Of a DNA stretch of 8,794 bases, positions 1 through 4,538 are shown one piece after another. The position numbers were made by a program, and so were the translations under genes. Below the pieces are notes generated by a model. It was not told the origin of the DNA and searched no databases. It saw only the letters and a list, made by a program, of their open reading frames with translations. This DNA is from an uncultured Clostridia bacterium (lineage in GTDB: Bacteria > Bacillota > Clostridia > Oscillospirales > Oscillospiraceae): positions 1 to 8,794 of the forward strand of contig CALYTU010000064.1 in NCBI GenBank assembly GCA_945487445.1, given 5' to 3'. How positions within the stretch are numbered: position 1 is the stretch's first letter; every line of letters starts with the position of its first letter.

Positions 1-30
1 GGTTTGGCGATTAACATTATACCTAAAGAT

Positions 31-57
31 TGAGCCTTTGGCTCATTCAATTTTCAA
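31..57 (+). terminator. small hairpin with weak T-rich tail, possible terminator
   Basis: TGAGCC (31-36) pairs with GGCTCA (40-45) around a TTT loop, followed by a moderately T-rich tail. A plus-strand reading frame enters from the left edge and stops at the TGA at 31-33, inside the hairpin. A gene ending here is therefore possible, but only ten codons are visible and they are not diagnostic. The stem is short and the tail is interrupted, so the call is weak. Confidence 0.25.
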
Positions 58-122
58 TTTACACCATTATACGGCCGCAGCCTATTTTATCTATAGAGTG
101 CCCCGCATATTGTCACGAATAA

Positions 123-512
123 TTTGGACTCTTAAACGGTGCAGTTTCTGTCTATGCTGACCCCGCGGAAGCATTGATAAAACAACTCGGAAATTTGAAA
201 CGAAAGCTGAATCGATTGTATGATTTTGAGGATGGTGGAGAGGAGGACGAAGTCCTTCTGGAAAAGATACAAACGATTCGCAACCAAATCAAGGTGCTCG
301 AAAGCCAACTGAAAAGCGAGGAACAAAAGAAAAAGGCGGCAAATAGACTTGACCGCGCAGCAGATATTCTGAAAACCTTGGACGAAACCTGGCCTCATAT
401 GACGGAAAAGGAACGGCAGTCCGTGTGCCGGGAATTAATTGAAAGAGTTGAGGTTTTCAAAAACGGACGCGTTGACGTATATCTCAAGCTGCGCAGTTAC
501 ATGGCACAATAA
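123..512 (+). pseudogene. large serine recombinase, C-terminal remnant
   Basis: This is the C-terminal tail of a large serine site-specific recombinase, the enzyme that integrates and excises many Clostridia conjugative elements and phages. The frame is open from the stop at 120-122. It gives a charged, heptad-like helical stretch (about codons 18-75, rich in K, E, Q and L) and then the family-typical ending with TEKERQSVCRELIERVEVF and a final beta-strand segment reading VDVYLKLR. Full-length relatives have about 500-550 residues, with an N-terminal resolvase domain carrying the catalytic serine, a recombinase domain and a zinc ribbon. All of these are missing here, so the protein cannot act as a recombinase. 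A TTG at 174 could start a 112-residue protein, but no convincing ribosome binding site precedes it. The family is recognised from the tail pattern alone. The cut end suggests a decayed element boundary. Confidence 0.7.
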
Positions 513-536
513 AAAATGTCTATCCGAATAAACTGA

Positions 537-588
537 ACAACTCAGAAGATGTGTATGTAATCGATACGCACCCTCTGAGTTGTGTGTT
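537..588 (+). terminator. hairpin terminator after recombinase remnant
   Basis: ACAACTCAGA (537-546) pairs perfectly with TCTGAGTTGT (574-583). An inner helix pairs 550-556 with 564-570, including one G-U pair, around a GTAATCG loop. The tract GTGTTTTG follows. It lies 25 bp after the recombinase stop, where that gene's terminator would be expected. The T-tract is short, so efficiency is uncertain. Confidence 0.55.
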
Positions 589-694
589 TTGCAGGGATCA
601 TCCTTTTCTGCGGGGAGGCACGTGCCAACCGCATCAGACGTTTCACATTTGCGGACAACGGTCGGCTCTTGGCTGGGTTTCTGAATGTCTGCAT
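542..694 (-). CDS. small basic hypothetical protein (50 aa)
   Basis: This 50-codon minus-strand frame starts with an ATG at 694 and ends with TGA at 542-544. The ATG is preceded by a strong purine-rich ribosome binding site, GGAGAGGAGGAG, five bases away. That site also encodes the last Glu codons of the upstream ORF ending at 697, an arrangement that suggests translational coupling. The product is rich in Arg and Lys, begins MQTFRNPAKSRPLSANVKRL, and has no membrane segment. I do not recognise a family. Its 3' end runs through the hairpin that terminates the opposing recombinase remnant, so the original C-terminus may have been lost. It could be a chance ORF; the ribosome binding site is the main argument for it. 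Confidence 0.3.
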   Translation of the reverse strand: MQTFRNPAKSRPLSANVKRLMRLARASPQKRMIPAKHTTQRVRIDYIHIF

Positions 695-696
695 GG

Positions 697-1026
697 CTAC
701 TCCTCCTCTCCGTCTGGATCAAGATCAATTATTTCTCCGGGATATGCGAGACGTTGGGACGGAAGGACAGGGGGATCTTCTATAATCTCCAGAAGAAGCC
801 CTTCAACCGAGTCTGCATCAACCGTATGGGTGATATCCAGCGGTCTCGCTTCCGCAAGCATATCCCACTCCTCACCCGATGCGTCAGAAGAAGAAAGGCC
901 ACGTACGCTGGGCTCATGCTGAAAAACCGGAGTCCCAAACAATTTCTTGCTTGTCTCGACAGCCTGCTGGAACATTTCCTCCATCTTCTTATACTTCTCG
1001 CTGGTTGCCTCCTGGTTGAACTCCAT
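697..1026 (-). CDS. hypothetical acidic protein with fucO-derived N-terminus
   Basis: This 109-codon frame begins MEFNQEATSEKYKKM and ends with an acidic tail, DLDPDGEEE. The first 14 codons match, nearly base for base, an internal part of the fucO gene in this window (see the repeat at 981-1026). The remainder is unrelated to alcohol dehydrogenases and not recognised, though its composition looks like a genuine soluble protein. There is no ribosome binding site at normal distance from the ATG: the nearest, GTAGGAG, is about 15 bases away. The frame is also continuous upstream with the ORF6N remnant, interrupted only by the TAG at 1045-1047. It may therefore be the C-terminal part of a chimeric, now broken, ORF6N gene rather than an independent gene. 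Confidence 0.35.
   Translation of the reverse strand: MEFNQEATSEKYKKMEEMFQQAVETSKKLFGTPVFQHEPSVRGLSSSDASGEEWDMLAEARPLDITHTVDADSVEGLLLEIIEDPPVLPSQRLAYPGEIIDLDPDGEEE
981..1026. repeat. 46-bp patch copied from (or shared with) fucO
   Basis: Positions 981-1026 and 3051-3096 agree at 43 of 46 bases in the same orientation; within 985-1026 only 992 and 1002 differ. The second copy lies inside fucO and encodes the conserved MEFNQEATGEKFKK segment. In the first copy the similarity stops abruptly on both sides, at the ATG on one and after the Lys-Lys codons on the other. This resembles a short templated insertion rather than decay of a full duplicate. Confidence 0.85.
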
Positions 1027-1027
1027 A

Positions 1028-1313
1028 GAGAGGCGAAGATACTCCTACCTGCCTACAAGCCCTTGATTCTCAACAATATAATCCTTCATGGCTCGGAACG
1101 TGCGGATCAGAGCCTTGCTCTGCTGCGTTGCGAGGTCGCCCTTCAGAACAGTCATAAGCATATAAATACCAGATTCGGTAAAAGTCCAAGGAAGGTAGCG
1201 TGTTCCTCCCAACTTGAGGTAAAGTTTTTTGACCTCAAGATTTGGAGTTCTTCCCTCGTTAGTTGAAAGCGAAAATCATCATCAAATATGCTGCTTTTTC
1301 CTTGGTTTTCCAT
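1028..1313 (-). pseudogene. ORF6N-domain protein, broken
   Basis: This is a remnant of an ORF6N-domain protein, a DNA-binding family common in phages and integrative elements. Minus-strand translation gives DDDFRFQLTREELQ, then RSKNFTSSW, then in the next frame GGTRYLPWTFTESGIYMLM and QSKALIRTFRAMKDYIVENQ. These are the typical central-domain strings of the family. Two lesions are visible. One G is missing from the run coding SSW-GG (plus-strand C run 1208-1210), shifting the frame. A TAG at 1045-1047 then interrupts the usual GQREYLRLS stretch. The N-terminal half of the ORF6N domain is absent: upstream the frame enters the 52-bp dispersed repeat, where an ATG at 1311-1313 occurs by chance or by capture. 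Neither end is intact, so it is certainly not functional as an ORF6N protein. Confidence 0.75.
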
Positions 1314-1336
1314 TAAACCATGCTGGAAAACTGCGG
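1285..1336. repeat. 52-bp dispersed repeat, copy A
   Basis: It aligns without gaps to 4384-4435 with 43 of 52 matches. Shared blocks are AATATGCTG, TTTTTCC and GCTGGAAAACTG. Both copies contain an inverted repeat; here GTTTTCCA (1305-1312) pairs with TGGAAAAC (1324-1331). This copy lies at the truncated N-terminal edge of the ORF6N remnant. Confidence 0.7.
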
Positions 1337-1462
1337 CAAGCAGTTTGTCCTTTCCATATCAAGGCTGGCTATCCGGAATGAAATCCGGGCAGTCGGTTAA
1401 TCTTCGTTGGTTTTTCCAAGAAGAACATACAGCATCCAGCTCAGTTTTTTTGTGAAAAACGG

Positions 1463-1491
1463 TTGACAAACTCCAACGACTGGAATATAAT
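1463..1491 (+). promoter_or_regulatory. consensus sigma-A promoter of the NTase-HTH module
   Basis: A perfect -35 TTGACA (1463-1468) and a perfect -10 TATAAT (1486-1491) are separated by 17 bp. The start codon of the nucleotidyltransferase follows 41 bp after the -10 box. A full-consensus promoter of this kind usually needs repression, which fits the palindrome immediately downstream. The stretch from 1337 to 1462, to its left, shows no gene. Confidence 0.9.
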
Positions 1492-1494
1492 AAT

Positions 1495-1517
1495 TTTGAA
1501 TAATAGTATTATTCAAA
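1495..1517. promoter_or_regulatory. 23-bp perfect palindrome, probable operator
   Basis: TTTGAATAATA (1495-1505) and TATTATTCAAA (1507-1517) are exact reverse complements around the single base G1506. The palindrome begins 3 bp after the -10 box and covers the expected transcription start, an ideal position for a dimeric repressor. The helix-turn-helix protein encoded second in the operon is the obvious candidate to bind it; that link is inference. Confidence 0.8.
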
Positions 1518-1532
1518 TCTACGAGGTGGGAT

Positions 1533-2072
1533 ATGGATCGTAAAGATATTCTGGAACGACTGGACAAAATGGATATGGAAGCGTTCGTAACAATCGATAC
1601 GCCCCATATGTACAGGATGATCATTGTAGGCGGCAGCGGTCTTGTACTTCTCGAAACAATTACCAGGGCGACACAGGACATTGACGCGATTGATGCGTCT
1701 GTGGAGATTCGGGGGCTTCTGGAGAAATACGGTGCCAATCTTCATGTGTCGGCATATATGAACCACTTTCCATATAATTTTGAAGACCGTTTGCACAAGC
1801 TCCCTGTCGGTGGTCGGAAGATCCTGTTTTATTCGGCGTCGCTGGAAGACATCGTCGTTGCAAAGCTGTTTTCAATAAGGCCGAAGGATCGGCAGGATCT
1901 GGTTTCTGACGAGGTTCTAAGTCATATTAATTGGGACGTCTTGCAGTATCTTGCCACTGATGAAAATGAAGTGAAAGCTTCAGCACTGAACGAGCGTGCC
2001 TATCAGGATTTCCTTCATGATTATTACGAGTACGTTGGGAGGTATGGACCTCATGAGAGCGCTGACATTTAA
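1533..2072 (+). CDS. DUF6036/AbiEii-like nucleotidyltransferase, candidate toxin
   Basis: This 179-residue cytoplasmic protein has a minimal nucleotidyltransferase fold signature. It has the glycine turn GGSG (residues 33-36) and, after a helix, R45-A-T-x-D49-x-D51, the metal-binding DxD pair. Further on is SLEDIVVAKLFSIRPKDRQDL (102-122), whose Lys, Arg and KDxxDL positions match the second motif of AbiEii and DUF6036 proteins. Relatives of this superfamily include nucleotidyltransferase toxins that modify RNA or nucleotides, such as AbiEii and MenT. The start is chosen on GAGGTGG eight bases before the ATG. It is first in a two-gene operon with a 20-bp overlap into the HTH gene. Toxin function is inferred from family and context; a non-toxic nucleotidyltransferase is possible. 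GC content is lower than in fucO and the glycoside hydrolase, which fits horizontal acquisition. Confidence 0.75.
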   Translation: MDRKDILERLDKMDMEAFVTIDTPHMYRMIIVGGSGLVLLETITRATQDIDAIDASVEIRGLLEKYGANLHVSAYMNHFPYNFEDRLHKLPVGGRKILFYSASLEDIVVAKLFSIRPKDRQDLVSDEVLSHINWDVLQYLATDENEVKASALNERAYQDFLHDYYEYVGRYGPHESADI

Positions 2073-2577
2073 AGGCTTCCTGACACAGTATGTTAAGGAA
2101 TTGTCCAAAGCGAATACGTTGAGCCTGAAGACTCTTGCGCGTGAAGCAGAAACCGACAACTACCGCCTGGTTGCTCCGCTGGTTCTGTATGCTTTGGCCA
2201 CTGAAAAAAGTGCCTCGTTACTGCGTTCTCTCGGGGATTCTGCCGCTGCAGACGAGATGCGCAGGGTTATTCAAGCTTTTAACGAAGCAGGTGCCGAGAG
2301 ACTGCTCTCTTCCGGAAAGGCTCCTGGTGAGTACATGAAGGTCTGGGATGCTTTCATGGTTGCGAAAAACGCCCCGGAACGGGATAAGGCATTGAAAGAA
2401 GCGATCCGTAAAAAAGTGCTTCAAATGATGCAAAACGGCAATTGTACTAACTACCGGATCTATACGGATTTGAAGCTGAATCCGGGCAATGTCAACAGTT
2501 GGTTGAAAAACGGAGACAGCAGCAAAGTGAGCTATCGGAACGCTGAACGGATTATGCATTACGTGATGCAGCAATAG
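2053..2577 (+). CDS. HTH protein, candidate antitoxin and autorepressor
   Basis: This protein of 174 residues is predicted to be almost entirely helical. The C-terminal 40 residues (about 131-170: CTNYRIYTDL, then NPGNVNSWLKNGD, then a final helix ending HYVMQQ) look like a helix-turn-helix with a recognition helix around NVNSWL. The N-terminal part is a helical domain I do not recognise. The start is uncertain. ATG 2053 has GGGAGGT nine bases upstream and is preferred; ATG 2044 is too close to that site, and ATG 1996 has none. It overlaps the nucleotidyltransferase gene by 20 bp, so the two are surely co-translated. The most economical role is an antitoxin that also represses the operon through the palindrome at 1495-1517. 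In AbiE systems the DNA-binding partner AbiEi is normally encoded first, so the order here is reversed. Confidence 0.7.
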   Translation: MRALTFKGFLTQYVKELSKANTLSLKTLAREAETDNYRLVAPLVLYALATEKSASLLRSLGDSAAADEMRRVIQAFNEAGAERLLSSGKAPGEYMKVWDAFMVAKNAPERDKALKEAIRKKVLQMMQNGNCTNYRIYTDLKLNPGNVNSWLKNGDSSKVSYRNAERIMHYVMQQ

Positions 2578-2738
2578 CTTTAGAATAGCCCGCACAGAAA
2601 TAGCTCCAAATTCTACAGAGACTGCTAAACTTGCCTGTGCAATTTGGAATATTAGCAGGAATGCGGAACAAAAAGAGCAGGAAATGGAGTCCTTGTGTCT
2701 GATCAGCATTTTGTCAAGGGCGTTTATCTATTTATCAA

Positions 2739-2780
2739 CAACGGCGCACTGCAGACGGAGAGGTCTGCGGTGCGCCGTTG
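2739..2780. terminator. 18-bp hairpin between convergent genes, probable terminator
   Basis: CAACGGCGCAC-T-GCAGAC (2739-2756) faces GTCTGCG-GTGCGCCGTTG (2763-2780) around a GGAGAG loop. The only irregular position is T2750 opposite G2769, which is a G-U wobble in plus-strand RNA but an A-C mismatch in minus-strand RNA. It lies between the end of the HTH gene (+) and the end of fucO (-), the usual place for a shared terminator. Neither side has a good T-tract, so intrinsic termination may be weak. Confidence 0.55.
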
Positions 2781-2814
2781 GCTTGGCTGCGATATTCGAT
2801 TTGACGGTATTCGC

Positions 2815-3960
2815 TTACATCAGCTTGCGGAACATGGCCTTGTAATCGTCGATGGTCGCCTCGCGGGGGTTGCCGGGGGTGCAGGCGTCAGCGGCAGCGG
2901 ACTGGGCCAGGAACTCCAGATCCTCTTCCTTCAGCTTCTCAAGCTTGGTGGGGATGCCCACGTCCACGGAGAGTTGACGCACGGCGTCGATGGCGGCCTT
3001 GCGGTAGGTGGGCTGGTCCATGCCGGCGGTATCGACACCCAGAGCCTCGGCGATCTTCTTAAACTTCTCGCCGGTTGCCTCCTGGTTGAACTCCATCACG
3101 ATGGGCAGCATCATGGCGCAGGCGACGCCGTGGGGGGTGTCGTACAGGGCACCGAGGGTGTGGGCCATGGAATGGGCAATACCGAGACCGACGTTGGAGT
3201 AAGCCATAGCGGTCACGTACTGAGCCAGAGCCATGCCCTCGCGGCCATCGGGGTCGCCGGCGACGGCCTTGCGGAGGTTCTTGCCGATGAGTTGGATGGC
3301 TTCGAGATCCAGACAATCAGACAGCTCCCAGGCGCCCTTGGTGGTGTAGCCCTCGATGGCGTGGGTCAGGGCGTCCATCCCGGTGGAGGCGGCCAAGCTC
3401 TTGGGCATGGAGGCCATCATGTCGGGATCGACTACGGCGACGTCGGGGATGTCGTTGGGGTCGACGCAGACGAACTTGCGGGTCTTCTGCACGTCGGTGA
3501 TGACATAGTTGATGGTGGACTCGGCGCCGGTTCCGCCGGTGGTGGGCACGGCGATGGTGAACACAGTGCGCTTCTTCGTGGGAGCCACGCCCTCGAGGGA
3601 GCGGACGTCCGCGAATTCCGGGTTGTTGATGATGATGCCGATGGCCTTGCCAGTGTCCATAGAGGAGCCGCCGCCGATGGTGATCATGAAGTCGGCGCCG
3701 CTGGCCTTGTAGGCCTCTACGCCGGCCTGTACGTTCTCAATGGTGGGATTGGGCTTGATGTTGGAGTAGACCTCGAAGTCGATGCCGTTTTCCTGGAGCA
3801 GATCGGTGACCTTGGCGGTAACGCCGAACTTCACGAGACCGGGATCAGAGGCGACGAACGCCTTTTGGAAGCCCTTGGATTTGATGATCTCCGGGATCGC
3901 CTGAATGGCGCCCTTGCCGTGGTAGGACGTTGCGTTGAGCACAAAACGATTGTAAGCCAT
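2815..3960 (-). CDS. fucO: lactaldehyde reductase (1,2-propanediol oxidoreductase)
   Basis: This iron-dependent group III alcohol dehydrogenase of 381 residues is close to the 382-383 of E. coli FucO and keeps the same numbering. FucO reduces L-lactaldehyde, from fucose or rhamnose breakdown, to 1,2-propanediol with NADH in the cytoplasm, regenerating NAD+ during anaerobic growth. Visible features are D39 in VASDP (the residue associated with NAD preference), the GGGSS cofactor turn (96-100), PTTGGTGAE (139-147), and the four metal ligands D196, H200 (in GMDALTHAIEGY), H263 and H277 (in DTPHG). Diagnostic FucO strings include NNPEFADVRSLEG and GNPREAT near the C-terminus. The start has GGAGG eight bases upstream. 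The rhaD fragment lies immediately upstream in the same direction, which supports a rhamnose role. Residues encoded by 3051-3096 are duplicated in the hypothetical ORF at 697-1026. Confidence 0.93.
   Translation of the reverse strand: MAYNRFVLNATSYHGKGAIQAIPEIIKSKGFQKAFVASDPGLVKFGVTAKVTDLLQENGIDFEVYSNIKPNPTIENVQAGVEAYKASGADFMITIGGGSSMDTGKAIGIIINNPEFADVRSLEGVAPTKKRTVFTIAVPTTGGTGAESTINYVITDVQKTRKFVCVDPNDIPDVAVVDPDMMASMPKSLAASTGMDALTHAIEGYTTKGAWELSDCLDLEAIQLIGKNLRKAVAGDPDGREGMALAQYVTAMAYSNVGLGIAHSMAHTLGALYDTPHGVACAMMLPIVMEFNQEATGEKFKKIAEALGVDTAGMDQPTYRKAAIDAVRQLSVDVGIPTKLEKLKEEDLEFLAQSAAADACTPGNPREATIDDYKAMFRKLM
3051..3096. repeat. fucO segment duplicated at 981-1026
   Basis: This is the presumed donor copy of the 46-bp patch. 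It encodes the conserved MEFNQEATGEKFKKI part of FucO and is in frame and intact here, so the direction of copying was most likely from fucO (or a relative) into the left-hand locus. Confidence 0.8.
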
Positions 3961-3992
3961 TTGATAACCTCCGAATTTTATTTGGTTATTTC

Positions 3993-4001
3993 AGTATAAC
4001 A
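3993..4001 (-). promoter_or_regulatory. possible extended -10 promoter of fucO
   Basis: On the minus strand TG-T-TATACT reads as an extended -10 element (TATACT at 3993-3998, TG at 4000-4001), 32 bp before the fucO start. A TTTACA at 4020-4025 is 21 bp away, too far for a normal -35. This could let fucO be expressed despite the loss of the upstream operon. Weak evidence. Confidence 0.35.
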
Positions 4002-4026
4002 CAGTTTGCGAGATAATGCTGTAAAT

Positions 4027-4239
4027 TTACTGTAAATATCCTTCTCTCGCATTGACGCCGAAGCACCGCTCCAACTGGTGCAGAGCCTCGTCGGTGATGG
4101 TGCTGAGCCGGGGAAGATGGGCGATCTTCAGGTAGATCTCGGCGGTTTCGATGAGGCCGAAGGTCTCGCCCAGGTCGCGGTTCGCGCCGTAAATGCCGTG
4201 CTGGGTCCAGACCACTAGGCGGGAGGTCTCCTCCATCAA
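4027..4239 (-). pseudogene. rhaD: rhamnulose-1-phosphate aldolase, C-terminal fragment
   Basis: About 69 codons match the end of RhaD, the zinc class II aldolase that splits L-rhamnulose-1-phosphate into dihydroxyacetone phosphate and L-lactaldehyde. The recognisable run is EETSRLVVWTQHGIYGANRD followed by LGETFGLIETAE; the His of QHG corresponds to a zinc ligand. Full-length RhaD has about 275 residues, so roughly three quarters is gone, including the other active-site residues. After IETAE the sequence goes straight to IYLKI, where relatives have a few more residues (like AEKSAE), so a small internal deletion is also possible. Similarity stops at about 4236. Beyond it the frame stays open to a stop at 4330-4332 but reads as unrelated sequence, marking a deletion or insertion joint. 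It ends 67 bp before the fucO start in the same direction, as expected for a rhaD-fucO operon. Confidence 0.78.
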
Positions 4240-4383
4240 AGAATAAAGACGCCTCTGGGTTCCTGCTACTGTCGACTTTTGCAGGCGATTTACAAAAAGA
4301 ATGGAATCGAAGATAAAACTACCCAGGAATCAGGCATTACATAGCACCTCTTTCGCTCTGACTATCCATAAAACAAAGTCAGG

Positions 4384-4435
4384 AATATGCTGATTTTTCC
4401 TGGTTTTTCCAGTAGATTGTGCTGGAAAACTGTGG
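4384..4435. repeat. 52-bp dispersed repeat, copy B
   Basis: This partner of 1285-1336 has 43 of 52 matches without gaps. It contains TTTTCCAG (4405-4412) and CTGGAAAA (4422-4429) as an inverted repeat, and it supplies the -35 and spacer of the glycoside hydrolase promoter. The interval between it and the rhaD fragment (4240-4383) shows no recognisable gene. Confidence 0.7.
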
Positions 4436-4441
4436 TATAAT
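4413..4441 (+). promoter_or_regulatory. promoter of the family 3 glycoside hydrolase
   Basis: A consensus -10 TATAAT (4436-4441) preceded by TG at 4433-4434 makes an extended -10. The -35 TAGATT (4413-4418) is poor but correctly spaced at 17 bp. It lies 97 bp before the start codon. The -35 and spacer belong to the dispersed repeat, whose inverted repeat overlaps them and could serve as an operator. Confidence 0.7.
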
Positions 4442-4450
4442 GACCACAAA

Positions 4451-4483
4451 GGAGCCACCACGGAGGACCTCCGCAGCGGCTCC
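4451..4483 (+). promoter_or_regulatory. bulged hairpin in the glycoside hydrolase leader
   Basis: The outer stem GGAGCC (4451-4456) pairs with GGCTCC (4478-4483). After a symmetric four-by-four internal loop, the inner stem CGGAG (4461-4465) pairs with CTCCG (4469-4473) around GAC. It sits in the 5' untranslated region about 10 bp after the -10 box, so it is at or just after the transcription start. No T-tract follows directly (CTTTTTCC begins 14 bp later), so an mRNA-stabilising or protein-binding role is as likely as attenuation. Confidence 0.45.
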
Positions 4484-4538
4484 AAATCATATCATACTTT
4501 TTCCACTTTCATACATCATCGGCAGAAAAGGAATTCAG

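Noticed and set aside
1..33. End of a coding frame at the left edge (GLAINIIPKD then TGA)
   Set aside because: Ten codons are too few to identify; the hairpin at the stop is suggestive only.
551..1266. Plus-strand open frames of 123 and 193 codons
   Set aside because: They are antisense to the ORF6N remnant and its continuation, have no ribosome binding sites and show no family pattern.
1366..1390. CCGGA/TCCGG inverted repeat and possible CRISPR-like or attachment structure
   Set aside because: A five-base arm pair occurs easily by chance, and there is no repetition, spacer pattern or T-tract around it.
2567..2845. Plus-strand frame of 92 codons after the HTH gene, reading RNAEQKEQEMESLC in part
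   Set aside because: Some of it looks coding, but it has no start with a ribosome binding site, runs through the hairpin at 2739-2780 and enters fucO antisense. At most it is a gene scrap.
2695..3999. 434-codon plus-strand open frame opposite fucO
   Set aside because: It mirrors fucO; the translation is a low-complexity run of Gly, His, Val and Asp typical of the antisense of GC-rich codons, and fucO matches a known family with all its metal ligands.
4419..4538. N-terminal extension of the glycoside hydrolase from a TTG at 4419
   Set aside because: It would begin upstream of the -10 box and run through the leader hairpin; ATG 4539 has a proper ribosome binding site and begins the family-like sequence.
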